From Noviherbaspirillum malthae (GTDB taxonomy: Bacteria > Pseudomonadota > Gammaproteobacteria > Burkholderiales > Burkholderiaceae_D): a DNA stretch of 64,000 nt. The notes beneath the pieces were generated by a model. It was not told the origin of the DNA and made no database searches. It saw only the letters and a program-made list of their open reading frames with translations. A program made the position numbers and the translations under genes. Each line of letters begins with the position of its first letter. Within the stretch, counting starts at the first letter, position 1. The stretch lies in NCBI RefSeq assembly GCF_015352985.1, contig NZ_JACYXF010000022.1, forward strand, positions 25,445 through 89,444, in the 5' to 3' direction. Below, piece after piece: positions 20,035-29,218 of this stretch.

Positions 20035-20110
20035 GTCTCCATCGTCTAGAGGCCTAGGACATCACCCTTTCACGGTGAGTACCGGGGTTCGAATCCCCGT
20101 GGAGACGCCA
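20035..20110 (+). tRNA. tRNA-Glu (TTC anticodon)
   Basis: A 76-base cloverleaf beginning GTCTCCA and ending GGAGACG plus CCA; anticodon TTC at 20069-20071 within CTTTCAC; T-arm GGGGTTCGAATCCCC. It lies five bases after tRNA-Asp, so both are probably processed from one transcript. Confidence 0.97.
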
Positions 20111-20263
20111 TCCGCTCCGCACATCTGCTCAATGCGACCGATCCTGTTCGTCAAGCCCCAGCCTCATGCCGTGGTCTCGTGAGCGAAAGTTGGCTTGCCG
20201 TCTCGTACCGAAATCGTTAGACATCACATCATCAGGCGAACTGTCATCAGGTTGGCTCCGACT

Positions 20264-21133
20264 CTATGGGTTGAGCATCCGGTACCACGCATGCACGCGT
20301 GGAGATACGACGCGACGCGTGCTGGCAAGCCACGGCAGTTCCCTGAGCACGCCAAGCACGGCTGCAGCAAGGACACCATGCCTTGCCGCGTAGCGCAGCA
20401 TGCGCCAGGTCTCCCGCAGCGCGGTAAGGGCGGGCAAACGCAGCCAGGCTACCCAGATCGCATTGCGGGCAACGATGCGATGCCTGTCCTTGCGATCTCG
20501 CTGCGGGGAAGGGTAGTGATGTACCAGAAGCTGCGGCGCATAGACCAGATACCAGCCCGCGCTGACCAAGTCCAGCGTGAGCAGGGTCTCTTCCCCGCCA
20601 ACGAAGAAGCGTTGCTCGTAACCGCCCGCATCCAGATACGCTTGGCGCCGGAATACTGCTGCGCAGGCAACAAATCCCAGCAGGGCAGGGCCAGGCAGTC
20701 CCGCCGCCGGCAGGGGGCTGGCCGCCATCATGCAACAGATGGGATCTTCCCGCGCCTCGGGCCCGAGCAGGATGCGTGCGCATGCGGCTGCAATCGATGG
20801 GTAGGCGTCCAGCAGATCCGCCGCGGCCGTGAGGGAGCCCGGCGCCCACCATGAGTCGTCATCGCAGAATGCGACATACGGGGTGCGCGCCTGCTGCACG
20901 CCGAGGTTGCGGGCTGCACCTCCAACATTGGTTGGCGAAGCAAGAAGGGTGACCTGCCGGAAGTCGGCGCGGACCATTTGCGCCGTGCCGTCGGTGGAGG
21001 CGTTATCGACAATGATGATCGGCGGTTGCTCGGGGAGCATGCTCATGCGCTCCAGCGTACGGCGCAGCTCATCCCTGCGATTGAAGGTCAGGATGACCAC
21101 CGAAAGACGGTTTCCCAAAGCATCCATACTCAT
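20264..21133 (-). CDS. GT2-family glycosyltransferase
   Basis: 289-residue GT-A fold transferase. The nucleotide-sugar part shows LSVVILTFNRRDELRRTL, IIIVDNASTDGT and CDDDSWWAPGSL (DxD metal motif), followed by GYEQRFFVGGEETLLTLDL, the acceptor-side ED-type motif. It resembles rhamnosyl- or wbbL-like transferases for cell-surface polysaccharide. It has no membrane segment and is not next to other glycan genes; its 3' end faces the tRNA pair, where mobile or accessory genes often sit. Donor and acceptor are unknown. Confidence 0.85.
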   Translation of the reverse strand: MSMDALGNRLSVVILTFNRRDELRRTLERMSMLPEQPPIIIVDNASTDGTAQMVRADFRQVTLLASPTNVGGAARNLGVQQARTPYVAFCDDDSWWAPGSLTAAADLLDAYPSIAAACARILLGPEAREDPICCMMAASPLPAAGLPGPALLGFVACAAVFRRQAYLDAGGYEQRFFVGGEETLLTLDLVSAGWYLVYAPQLLVHHYPSPQRDRKDRHRIVARNAIWVAWLRLPALTALRETWRMLRYAARHGVLAAAVLGVLRELPWLASTRRVVSPRVHAWYRMLNP

Positions 21134-21377
21134 GCCTTAGCCGAAGTGACGGCACTATGGCAAGTTTTGCGGCATGTAGTTCCAAAGACGAATTGAGGAA
21201 GGCATCAGCGGATTTCGCCTTGCTGTATTGCACTCGACGACTTTTCCATCCGGCTTGAAGTCGGCAGCAGATATCCGCATGGCGCCGGCGTACTCTGGGG
21301 CATTCATTGCTGCTCGACAGGCCGATAATCGTAATGAGAAATTGTTATGATTGGCGCTCGATGGAAGAAAGGTATGT

Positions 21378-21605
21378 ATGGCTTCGCTTGATGATTTGGT
21401 AAGAAAGCAGAAGGCCGGGGCGTCATTTGTCATCAGTGCACAAATGCTCCGGCTGAAACCACATGAATTCGATCCCATGGCGCAGCGCTGGCTCGATGAC
21501 GGCGGACCCGGATTCAACGTCGTTGGAGTTCCGCATAGAACTGTGGTGGATGGTGAATTCCTTATTAGCCGCGTCACGGTGATAAGGACAACCGCACCGT
21601 TATAA
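21378..21605 (+). CDS. Hypothetical protein (75 aa)
   Basis: Small soluble ORF starting at ATG 21378 behind GAAAGG. The composition is ordinary: charged N-terminus (SLDDLVRKQKAG) and a C-terminal half with FNVVGVPHRTVVDGEFLISRV that could form strands. No family is recognised. A longer frame on the opposite strand (21155-21655) is judged to be its shadow because that frame is Ser/Thr/Arg-rich and lacks a ribosome-binding site. Confidence 0.55.
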   Translation: MASLDDLVRKQKAGASFVISAQMLRLKPHEFDPMAQRWLDDGGPGFNVVGVPHRTVVDGEFLISRVTVIRTTAPL

Positions 21606-21729
21606 TTCCGGGCCGGCGTGGTTCTGGCTGTTCCAGTCTGTTCCGCACGCCGCAAGCATTCGGTGTCGTCGCGAGTACGGTGGCTCGCGGCGCGGGCCGT
21701 GTCCGGTTACATGATTTGTGGAGTAGGAA

Positions 21730-22266
21730 ATGGTTTCTTTGCAAGAACAGCTTTTAAAAGCTGGTCTGGTCGACAAGAAGAAAGTCAGACAGGCGAGTCA
21801 CGAAAAGAGCAGGCAGAAAAAGGAAGAGCTTCGGAGCGGCACGCAGGCTGTTGACGAAACCAGAACGGCCGCTATCGAAGCGAAGCAAAGAAACGCCGAG
21901 CGGGCCCGTGAACTCAATGCCCAGCGGGATGCGGCAGCCCATGAAAAAGCAGTCATGGCGCAGATCGTCCAGATGGTGCAGAAAAATCGCCAAAGCAAGG
22001 GGGCCGGCGACATTGCTTACCATTTCACCCACGGCAACAAGGTCGAGCGGATTTATGTGTCGGCTGCAGTACAGGCGCATCTGATAGCCGGGCACCTCGT
22101 GATCGTCTGCCTTGGCGGTACCGCCGAATTGGTGCCCAAGGTTGTCGCTGACAAGATTTCCGAGCGCGATGCGTCGGTCGTTGTCAGAGTCAGCAAGACC
22201 AGTGCGGAAGTTGATGTGGACGACCCGTATGCCGCCTACCAGATTCCGGACGACTTTACCTGGTAG
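21730..22266 (+). CDS. DUF2058 family protein (YaiL-like)
   Basis: 178-residue protein matching the DUF2058/YaiL pattern: N-terminal MVSLQEQLLKAGLVDKKKV, a long charged helical middle rich in Arg/Glu/Gln (residues 20-85), then a compact domain with YHFTHGNKVERIYVS and LVPKVVADKI. E. coli YaiL is described as nucleoprotein- or polynucleotide-associated, but the molecular role is unknown. ATG 21730 follows GGAGTAGGAA. It stands alone. Confidence 0.88.
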   Translation: MVSLQEQLLKAGLVDKKKVRQASHEKSRQKKEELRSGTQAVDETRTAAIEAKQRNAERARELNAQRDAAAHEKAVMAQIVQMVQKNRQSKGAGDIAYHFTHGNKVERIYVSAAVQAHLIAGHLVIVCLGGTAELVPKVVADKISERDASVVVRVSKTSAEVDVDDPYAAYQIPDDFTW

Positions 22267-22630
22267 TGTATGAACTTCCGTTCATGGCGGGCACTGGCGC
22301 AAGGTCTGAAACCCAACCAACTGGCGATGCTCCGCTTGCTTCAATACCAGGCGGAGCAAGCGCATTTCTGATGCGTTCCTGATCGATACCGGCGTAACGC
22401 TTGCAAGTCGACGCACAAGTGTGCCATTCGGGTGCAGGTGAAAAACCATACAGCAAGCGCTCAATGAGGAAATAAACTGTGTGAATCGCGCCTTCCCGGC
22501 ATACTATGGAAGAAGATTTTCATCATGAAAAGTTGCATAGGGAGCGGTTTCAGGGCTGCGGCAGTTGCCGGAACCTTTCATCTGCCTGATCGTCTGCCAT
22601 CATGTCCGTTTGTTCAAGGGAGATGGAATC
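22267..22630. other. Intergenic stretch, nothing recognised
   Basis: About 360 bp between DUF2058 and the reductase. Minus-strand frames at 22256-22464 are short, Cys/Arg-rich and lack ribosome-binding sites. The final 20 bp hold CAAGGGAGATGG, the ribosome-binding site of the next gene. Confidence 0.4.
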
Positions 22631-23575
22631 ATGCGCAACATCGGCAACTCCGGAATTGAAGTGGCACCGCTGGCATTCGGCGGCAACGTGTTCGGCTGGA
22701 CGGCTGATGAAGCCATGTCGTTGGCCTTGCTTGACCATTTCGCTGCATCCGGCATGCAGCTGATTGATACCGCTGACGTCTACTCCCGCTGGGTTCCCGG
22801 ACATGTCGGCGGCGAGTCGGAGACGCTTATTGGCAAGTGGATCAAGCGCAGCGGCCAGCGAGACAAGGTCGTGATTGCCACCAAGGTCGGGATGGAAATG
22901 GCACCGGACCGGAAAGGGCTGCGCAAGGATTACATCCTGCGCAGTGCGGAAGAGTCGCTGCGCCGCCTCCAGACGGATTACATTGATCTCTACCAGGCGC
23001 ATGCCGACGATGCGGACACGCCGCTGGAAGAAACGCTGGAAGCGTTTGCCTTACTGGTCAAGGCGGGCAAGGTGCGGGCGATCGGCGCTTCCAATTACAA
23101 TGCAGCGCGACTGCGTCAGGCACTCGAGGTTAGCCGTGCACAGGGCTTGCCGCAATATGTGACGCTGCAGCCCCATTACAATCTGGTGGAACGCCGGGAA
23201 TTTGAACAATCTCTGGCGCCGCTGTGCGTGGAAGCCGGCATTGGCGTAATCCCTTATTACAGTCTGGCGAGCGGCTTCCTTACCGGGAAATATCGGACGG
23301 AAGCCGACCTGGGTAAAAGCGTGCGCGGGCAGGGTGTAAAAAAATACCTTGACGGGCGAGGGCTCGGGATTCTTGCCGCGCTCGATGAAGTCGCACAGGA
23401 AACCGCGGGCACACCGGCACAGGTGGCACTGGCTTGGTTGATAGCGCAACCGGCAGTGACTGCACCCATTGCCAGCGCCACCAGCATTGCACAGCTGGAT
23501 GAACTGATCGGCGCGACCCGCTTGACGCTCAGCCAGTCAGCGCTTGACCGGCTTGGGAAAGCCTCGGCGCAATGA
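22631..23575 (+). CDS. Aldo/keto reductase
   Basis: NADPH-dependent AKR of 314 aa with a (beta/alpha)8 barrel. The catalytic tetrad is visible: Asp and Tyr in LIDTADVYSRW, Lys in VIATKVG and His in DLYQAHADD. The C-terminal cofactor region has PYYSLASGFLTGKY and APIASATSIAQLDELI, typical of the YajO/Tas-like AKR branch. ATG 22631 follows CAAGGGAGATGG. The natural substrate is unknown; a general aldehyde or ketone reductase is likely. Confidence 0.9.
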   Translation: MRNIGNSGIEVAPLAFGGNVFGWTADEAMSLALLDHFAASGMQLIDTADVYSRWVPGHVGGESETLIGKWIKRSGQRDKVVIATKVGMEMAPDRKGLRKDYILRSAEESLRRLQTDYIDLYQAHADDADTPLEETLEAFALLVKAGKVRAIGASNYNAARLRQALEVSRAQGLPQYVTLQPHYNLVERREFEQSLAPLCVEAGIGVIPYYSLASGFLTGKYRTEADLGKSVRGQGVKKYLDGRGLGILAALDEVAQETAGTPAQVALAWLIAQPAVTAPIASATSIAQLDELIGATRLTLSQSALDRLGKASAQ

Positions 23576-23794
23576 TTCGGCATGCATGCACCTGACGTCT
23601 GCGTACGAAGCCTTTTCCCGGCCTGGATAACCTGAATTTTTTCGTAAGCGACATCGTCGCTCCACGTGCATGGCCAACATGAGGGGCGCTCAATAAAGAG
23701 TTCGGAAAACGTTCCGCGAACGCTTTTGCGATGCCGACGGCTGTCCCTTCCCGATCTGGCCGCCGCTTCATATTGGCACACCCGACAGCACTCT

Positions 23795-24109
23795 TTAACC
23801 TACAACAACCTCGCTGATCTGAATCACTGGCGTCAAGTCAGTGTAGTTCGGAATATCCGCCATGATTTCCTTCGCATGAGGTGCAAATCCGGCCTGGAAT
23901 GCCTCGACGGAGTCGCAGTAGATATGGCACATGCCAACGTATGCTGCAGGTTCTCCGGGGCCGCCGCCCGCCAGACCTTTGTCGACGGTATAGCTCTTGC
24001 AACTGTTACCCATTCGCGCTTTGACAAGCGGCATATGCTTGTCGCGATAGTACTCATGGTCAAATCGCGCATCAGGATTGTTGGGGTACATTACGCTAAC
24101 TTTAATCAT
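23795..24109 (-). CDS. EthD-family (dimeric alpha/beta barrel) protein
   Basis: 104-residue protein with the EthD/DABB pattern MIKVSVMYPNNPDARFDHEYYRDKH near the start, MPLVKARMG, and a C-terminal DLTPVIQISEV strand. EthD was first described with the ethyl tert-butyl ether cytochrome P450 system, where its role is unclear; other members are small dimeric lyases or heme-linked proteins. GGAGG lies upstream of ATG 24109. No P450 is nearby, so the function is open. Confidence 0.8.
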   Translation of the reverse strand: MIKVSVMYPNNPDARFDHEYYRDKHMPLVKARMGNSCKSYTVDKGLAGGGPGEPAAYVGMCHIYCDSVEAFQAGFAPHAKEIMADIPNYTDLTPVIQISEVVVG

Positions 24110-24452
24110 GGCCTGCCTCCATCTCTTGGGTTGTTCTCAGGGGAATTGCTCATGCATCACAAGCCGCCGACGGACAACGCGCAGTCTCGCAATCAAGCGG
24201 GATTATTGCCCTCCTTGGAAACCGCAATGCGTTGCGTGACGTTGGTGAAGCATGCACCCATGCCGGCATTTAGTAAACCGTGTCGCTGCCAGGCAAGACA
24301 GGGATGCCGTGCCTACTCTTGCAGACCAGAGCCACTGCGGCATGATTGCAATGCCGCCGCGCAATTGATCCATCTTGTTGCCGGCATGGTCCGATTCCGC
24401 TGCGACGCCTCCACGGCATGTGCGCATCGTCGAGGCATAAGGAGATTTGGCA
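24110..24452. other. Intergenic stretch, nothing recognised
   Basis: About 340 bp lying upstream of the EthD gene and downstream of the second LysR gene. No ORF with a ribosome-binding site, RNA or strong hairpin is seen. It must contain the EthD promoter. Confidence 0.4.
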
Positions 24453-25376
24453 CTAGCGGCGCAGCCGGTGGCCAGGGTCGGCCAGAGTCCGGCTTTTCAG
24501 GTGCCGGACCAGCAACTGGGTCGTGGCCGAGTCGGCGGACTGGCCGCGGGTAATGATGACGAAGCGGCGTTCGGCCCAAGGTTCGGCCAGCGGAATGAAG
24601 ATCAATGAAGACGCCTTGGCATGGCCTATCGCGGCTTCGCGCGGCAGGATCGCCGGTCCGAGGCCCGCTGCCACAAAGCGGACCGCGGCATCGATACCGG
24701 ACACCTGGACCCGATGCACGAGCGAGCGCGAGCGGATGGCCGCCTCCCGGCGCAAGAGCGTGTCCACCATGCCGCCGGGTGCCACGCCCACCGCAATCTG
24801 ATCCATCACATCGTCGAAACGGACTTGCGTACTGCCGGCCAGCGGATGGTCGCGGCGCACGGCCAGGCACATATGGTCGCGCCGGTAAGGCTCCACCTGA
24901 AGATCGCTGACGTCGCTGGCATCCCACAGTACCCCGATATCGGCCGCGCCTTCCCGGACAGCGCGCACCACTTCCGGGCTCACGCGTTCATCCGTCGACA
25001 CCCGCACGCCGGGATGAAGCTCGAGGAAGGAGCCGATGTCTTCCGCGATGTCTTCGGCCAGCACCGCGGTGGTCGCTACCACCCGCACATGGCCCTGTAC
25101 GCCGCTGGCGTATTCGCTGAGTTCGGCGTTGAGGCGATCTATGGAGCGCAGGATTTCCTGCGCCTGGCGCAGCAGCGTTTCCCCGGCAGGGGAAGGCTTG
25201 ATGCCGCGGCGGCCGCGCACCAGCAGCGGGGTGCCGATTTCGGCCTCGATGGCTGCGATGCGGCGGCTTACCGCCGACGCCACCAGCGACTCCCGTTCGG
25301 CCGCACGGGCGATGTTGCCCTCATCGCATACGGCGACGAAGAGCCGGAGGGACACAAAATCAATATGTTTAGCCAT
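24453..25376 (-). CDS. LysR-family regulator, divergent from leuCD
   Basis: 307-residue LysR factor. N-terminal helix-turn-helix: LRLFVAVCDEGNIARAAERESLVASAVSRRIAAIE; periplasmic-binding-like effector domain from about residue 90 with VRVVATTAVL and DIGVLWDASD. ATG 25376 is preferred over the longer frame, which would run into the leuC promoter region. It shares a 121-bp promoter region with leuC, so it probably regulates that operon in response to a pathway metabolite. The subfamily resembles regulators of tartrate or other dicarboxylate use rather than LeuO, but this is uncertain. Confidence 0.88.
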   Translation of the reverse strand: MAKHIDFVSLRLFVAVCDEGNIARAAERESLVASAVSRRIAAIEAEIGTPLLVRGRRGIKPSPAGETLLRQAQEILRSIDRLNAELSEYASGVQGHVRVVATTAVLAEDIAEDIGSFLELHPGVRVSTDERVSPEVVRAVREGAADIGVLWDASDVSDLQVEPYRRDHMCLAVRRDHPLAGSTQVRFDDVMDQIAVGVAPGGMVDTLLRREAAIRSRSLVHRVQVSGIDAAVRFVAAGLGPAILPREAAIGHAKASSLIFIPLAEPWAERRFVIITRGQSADSATTQLLVRHLKSRTLADPGHRLRR

Positions 25377-25497
25377 GCCGAAAAAGCACGTTGAGCGTGA
25401 TAAATGATCGAACATAACACAATCCATGATGGCTAGAATCGTTTCCAGTCAATCCGGCCACCATCTGCCGCCGGTTCGAAATCTTGAGGAGAACCCC

Positions 25498-26922
25498 ATG
25501 ACTCAGCGCACGCTCTACGACAAGCTGTGGGATGAACATGTCGTCCGCACCGAAGAGGACGGCACTGCAGTGCTCTACATCGACCGACACCTGGTCCACG
25601 AAGTCACCAGCCCGCAGGCTTTCGAAGGCCTGCGCCTGGCCGGCCGCAAGCTGTGGCGCCTGAGCAGCGTGGTCGCGACGGCCGACCACAACACGCCCAC
25701 GACCGGCTGGGAACGCGGCTACGACGGCATCGACGATCCGGTGAGCCTGCAGCAGCTGGTCACATTGGACAGCAACATCAAGGCCTTCGGTGCGGCCGCC
25801 TATTTCCCGTTCCGCGATGCCAGCCAGGGCATCGTGCATGTGATCGGACCGGAAAACGGCGCCACGCTGCCCGGCATGACGGTGGTCTGCGGCGACTCGC
25901 ACACCTCCACCCATGGCGCCTTCGGCGCGCTGGCGCACGGCATCGGCACCAGCGAAGTGGAACACGTGATGGCCACCCAAACCTTGCTGGCCAGGAAGGC
26001 GAAGAACATGCTGGTGAAGGTGGAGGGCGAACTGCGTCCGGGCGTGACGGCCAAGGACATCGTGCTGGCAATCATCGGCAGGATCGGCACCGCCGGCGGT
26101 ACCGGCTACACCATCGAGTTCGCCGGCAGCACGATCCGCTCGCTGAGCATGGAAGGGCGCATGACCGTGTGCAACATGGCCATTGAAGCCGGCGCGCGGG
26201 CAGGGCTGGTGGCGGTGGACGACAAGACCATCGAGTATGTGAAGGGCCGGCCGTTTTCGCCTGCCGGCGCCGACTGGAATGCAGCGGTCGAACACTGGCG
26301 CACCCTGCACTCCGACCCGGACGCTCGCTTCGACGCCGTGGTCGAGCTGGATGCCGGCGACATCGCACCCCAGGTCACCTGGGGCACCAGCCCGGAGATG
26401 GTGGTCCCGGTGCACGGCAGCACGCCGGACCCGGAACGGGAACAGGACCCGACCAGGCGCGATGCCATCGAAAGGGCGCTCAAGTACATGGGCTTGCAGC
26501 CCAACCAGCCCATCACCGATATTGCGATCGACAAGGTCTTCGTCGGCTCCTGCACCAACAGCCGCATCGAAGACCTGCGCGAAGCTGCCGCCATGGTCCA
26601 GCGCCTGGGCCGCCGCGTGGCGCCCAATGTCAAGATGGCGATGATCGTACCGGGTTCCGGCAAGGTGAAGGCGCAGGCCGAGGAAGAGGGCCTGCATGAG
26701 GTCTTCACGCAGGCCGGTTTCGAATGGCGCGAGCCGGGCTGCAGCATGTGTCTGGCCATGAACGCCGACAAGCTGTCTGCGGGCGAACGCTGCGCCAGCA
26801 CCAGCAACCGCAATTTCGAAGGACGCCAGGGCGCCGGCGGCCGCACCCACCTCGTCAGCCCGGCAATGGCTGCGGCGGCCGCCTTGCACGGCCATTTCGT
26901 CGATATCCAGGCCATCGCCTGA
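25498..26922 (+). CDS. leuC: 3-isopropylmalate dehydratase large subunit (or close homologue)
   Basis: Aconitase-superfamily large subunit, 474 aa, which isomerises 2- to 3-isopropylmalate with LeuD in leucine synthesis. Three cluster-binding cysteines are present: Cys352 in VGSCTNSR, Cys415 and Cys418 in PGCSMCLAMN. Other signatures are DSHTSTHGAFG and TVCNMAIEAGARAG. GAGGAGA precedes ATG 25498. The usual leuB/asd partners are missing downstream and a LysR regulator is divergent, so this may be an accessory copy acting on another 2-hydroxy acid. Confidence 0.88.
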   Translation: MTQRTLYDKLWDEHVVRTEEDGTAVLYIDRHLVHEVTSPQAFEGLRLAGRKLWRLSSVVATADHNTPTTGWERGYDGIDDPVSLQQLVTLDSNIKAFGAAAYFPFRDASQGIVHVIGPENGATLPGMTVVCGDSHTSTHGAFGALAHGIGTSEVEHVMATQTLLARKAKNMLVKVEGELRPGVTAKDIVLAIIGRIGTAGGTGYTIEFAGSTIRSLSMEGRMTVCNMAIEAGARAGLVAVDDKTIEYVKGRPFSPAGADWNAAVEHWRTLHSDPDARFDAVVELDAGDIAPQVTWGTSPEMVVPVHGSTPDPEREQDPTRRDAIERALKYMGLQPNQPITDIAIDKVFVGSCTNSRIEDLREAAAMVQRLGRRVAPNVKMAMIVPGSGKVKAQAEEEGLHEVFTQAGFEWREPGCSMCLAMNADKLSAGERCASTSNRNFEGRQGAGGRTHLVSPAMAAAAALHGHFVDIQAIA

Positions 26923-26950
26923 ACCCGACCGCCCCAATGAAAGGCAAACC

Positions 26951-27601
26951 ATGAAATCCTTTACCGTTCACCGCGGCCTGGTCGCGCCGCTGGATCGCGC
27001 CAACGTCGACACCGACGCGATCATTCCCAAGCAGTTCCTGAAATCCATCTCGCGTACCGGCTTCGGGCCGAACCTGTTCGATGAATGGCGCTACCTGGAC
27101 AAGGGAGAGCCGGGCCAGGATCCCGCGTCTCGCCGGCCCAATCCCGACTTCGTGCTGAATCAGCCCGGCTACGCCGGCGCAAGCATTCTGATCGCGCGCA
27201 GGAACTTCGGCTGCGGCTCCAGCCGCGAACACGCGCCCTGGGCGCTGGACCAATACGGTTTCCGTGCCGTGATTGCGCCGAGTTTCGCGGACATCTTCTT
27301 CAACAACTGTTTCAAGAACGGACTGCTGCCCGTCGTGCTGGACGAGGCAGAGGTTGATGCAATCTTTCGAGAGATCGGGGCGGCGCCGGGTTATGCACTG
27401 ACCATCGACCTGCCGCGCCAGGTTGTCGTCAAGCCGAATGGGCAGGAATTGCCGTTCGACGTGCAGGCGTTCAGGAAATACTGCCTGATCAACGGCTTCG
27501 ACGATATTGAACTGACCCTGCGCAACGCTGAGGAAATCCGGGCTTACGAGTTGGCACGCCTTGCGCGGATGCCCTGGCTGGCGCGTGTTATGGACAACTG
27601 A
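26951..27601 (+). CDS. leuD: 3-isopropylmalate dehydratase small subunit
   Basis: Swivelling small subunit of the LeuCD dehydratase, 216 aa, normal length. Diagnostic motifs are NVDTDAIIPKQFLKSI at the start and GCGSSREHAPWAL, which forms part of the substrate pocket. It begins 28 bp after leuC, behind AAAGGC, as one operon. The C-terminal third (PFDVQAFRKYCLINGFDDIELTL) matches bacterial LeuD proteins. The biological substrate is inferred from the family. Confidence 0.9.
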   Translation: MKSFTVHRGLVAPLDRANVDTDAIIPKQFLKSISRTGFGPNLFDEWRYLDKGEPGQDPASRRPNPDFVLNQPGYAGASILIARRNFGCGSSREHAPWALDQYGFRAVIAPSFADIFFNNCFKNGLLPVVLDEAEVDAIFREIGAAPGYALTIDLPRQVVVKPNGQELPFDVQAFRKYCLINGFDDIELTLRNAEEIRAYELARLARMPWLARVMDN

Positions 27602-27905
27602 CTCTGTCCAGGCAATGGGGAATGACACCGGCATGGATCGAAGAGGCGTGAGCAGATAAATATGCTGCACGCATGCACGTCGCCCAGCGTCGATCGGAGC
27701 CCGTGTTCACAATGACACTTTTGATCGTACTCCAGAGGCGATCTCCATCGGCTTTGCCAATTCGGTGCCGGGGGCATGCCGAAGGAAGGATTCGCCATTG
27801 CGTGTGAGGCAGCCGACTCGATACGGCCGGTTTTCTGCCTTCGTCCATGGAATGTGTATATTCCTTCCTACGCACGTCGGTTGGGCGTGAATTGGAGAAG
27901 AAGTC
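27602..27905. other. Intergenic stretch, nothing recognised
   Basis: 304 bp after leuD. No ribosome-binding-site-supported ORF or strong terminator hairpin is visible; the region around 27850-27890 (GTGTATATTCC) may be the promoter for the following small gene. Confidence 0.4.
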
Positions 27906-28106
27906 ATGGCAAAGAAAGAAAAGCTGGATCCGGAAACCGAAGCACTGATCAAATGGTGCATCGAGGTGGAAGGGCGCCTGGTTGCGGGCGGTGCCACGGT
28001 ACCGCAGGCACAGGAATTCATCGAGGACCAGGTTGAGTGGCTGACCGATTTGTTCTATGAAGGTCTGACGCCGGAAGAAGCCGCGAAGGCGGCATTGAAT
28101 GATTGA
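27906..28106 (+). CDS. Small acidic hypothetical protein (66 aa)
   Basis: Acidic helical protein with a clear GGAGAAGAAG ribosome-binding site before ATG 27906. It reads as two or three amphipathic helices (ETEALIKWCIEVEGRL, VPQAQEFIEDQVEWLTDLF, TPEEAAKAALND), the last resembling a small helical docking motif. No family is recognised. Coding is supported by the ribosome-binding site and sensible composition. Confidence 0.65.
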   Translation: MAKKEKLDPETEALIKWCIEVEGRLVAGGATVPQAQEFIEDQVEWLTDLFYEGLTPEEAAKAALND

Positions 28107-28242
28107 AGGAGCCTTCCGGTTCGTTCATCGGGCTGCCCGACGCCCGAACCACGGACGGACAAACAGCAGGAATTGACCTGCACTTGAAATAGGCCTATTG
28201 TTGTCATGTCAGGCCGGACCTCAGCCGGCCAGGGAGATGACG

Positions 28243-28413
28243 ATGCATCGTAAAGATTATCTGGACGAGGCGCACAGTGCCAGTCTCAAAGACATCATGG
28301 CCCAGCAGCCGATGACGCTGAAGGAGCATCAGAGCGTACAGGAGCGGCGTGTTGCGGCGCGGCGCCAGATGGAAGACATGCGGCTGCGCCGGATGCTCGA
28401 CGAATCCGAATAG
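28243..28413 (+). CDS. Small hypothetical protein (56 aa)
   Basis: Charged, helical, soluble. ATG 28243 has AGGGAG at about seven bases; ATG 28237 in the same frame would add two residues. The sequence is rich in Met, Gln and Arg (VQERRVAARRQMEDMRLRRM) and looks like a single long amphipathic helix. Its stop is 15 bp before the bidirectional hairpin. No family is recognised. Confidence 0.55.
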   Translation: MHRKDYLDEAHSASLKDIMAQQPMTLKEHQSVQERRVAARRQMEDMRLRRMLDESE

Positions 28414-28427
28414 CTACTCTACACATC

Positions 28428-28452
28428 GACCTGCGCTCCAGGAGCGCAGGTC
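28428..28452. terminator. Bidirectional terminator-like hairpin
   Basis: GACCTGCGCTCC and GGAGCGCAGGTC form a perfect 12-bp stem around a single central base, in practice a 3-base or larger loop. It lies between two converging genes and overlaps the ParA stop codon. There is no long T-run. Confidence 0.6.
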
Positions 28453-29218
28453 AGGCTTGCAGCTCCCGATACAACTCAACAAACTCGCGGCTGAGCTTGT
28501 GACGGGCGTCCATATGAATCAGCGGAAGGTTCAGGCCGTGAGACTCGCGCATCTTGACCGAGCTCGACAATTTCGTATTCAGCAGCGGCAGTTTTTCTTC
28601 GATCAACTGTCCGACAAGTCGTTGCGGGACGGAGGCGCGGGCCTGAAACTGATTGACCACGATGCCCTCGATGCGTAAACCGGGGTTGTGATCGGCTTGA
28701 ATTTCCTGCAGATTCCGAAGCAGCGTGTAAAGCGCCTGCCGCGAAAATTCATCGCAATCAAACGGGATGAGGCACACATCAGCGGCGATCAGGGCCGACT
28801 GCGAGAAGAAATTGTAAGCCGGGGGTGTATCAATGATGATCTCGGCAAATTCTTCGGAAAGCTTGTTCAGCGAATCGCGCAACTTGTAAATCTTGTGCCG
28901 CGATTCCAGCTTGGACTGCAAGTCGCCGATCTCCGGATGCGACGGGATAAGAAACAGGTTGTCGAACGGCGTGGGATGCACATATTCGATGTCCGGCGTC
29001 GGATAGAAATGAAACTCCAGCGATTTCCGGAAAAAGTCGGCGAGGGTCGGTGCAAGTGCCGATGCTGCGTCACCCGCCAGATAACGGCTCGCATTGCATT
29101 GCGGATCCAGATCGATCAACAGCGTTTTCCGGCCTTCCTTTGCAGCGATCGCTGCGAGATTGACTGCGATGCTGGATTTTCCGACACCACCTTTCTGGGT
29201 AAAGATCACGCGTTTCAT
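28451..29218 (-). CDS. ParA-family ATPase (orphan)
   Basis: Deviant-Walker P-loop ATPase of 255 aa. ATG 29218 follows GAGGAGTGTC. The deviant Walker A reads KGGVGKSS (signature Lys before GG), Walker A' is LLIDLDPQCNAS and switch II IIIDTPPAYNFF. It lacks an N-terminal helix-turn-helix and no parB or parS-like array is nearby, so it is probably a cargo-positioning ParA rather than a replicon-partition protein. Genes for small helical proteins lie just beyond its 3' end but are convergent. Confidence 0.88.
   Translation of the reverse strand: MKRVIFTQKGGVGKSSIAVNLAAIAAKEGRKTLLIDLDPQCNASRYLAGDAASALAPTLADFFRKSLEFHFYPTPDIEYVHPTPFDNLFLIPSHPEIGDLQSKLESRHKIYKLRDSLNKLSEEFAEIIIDTPPAYNFFSQSALIAADVCLIPFDCDEFSRQALYTLLRNLQEIQADHNPGLRIEGIVVNQFQARASVPQRLVGQLIEEKLPLLNTKLSSSVKMRESHGLNLPLIHMDARHKLSREFVELYRELQA

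Noticed and set aside
21155..21655. 166-residue minus-strand ORF
   Set aside because: No ribosome-binding site and biased composition; the opposite-strand 75-residue ORF has a better start.
25369..26952. 527-residue open frame on the minus strand opposite leuC
   Set aside because: His/Arg/Gly-rich antisense shadow of a GC-rich gene; leuC on the plus strand has all catalytic motifs and a good ribosome-binding site.
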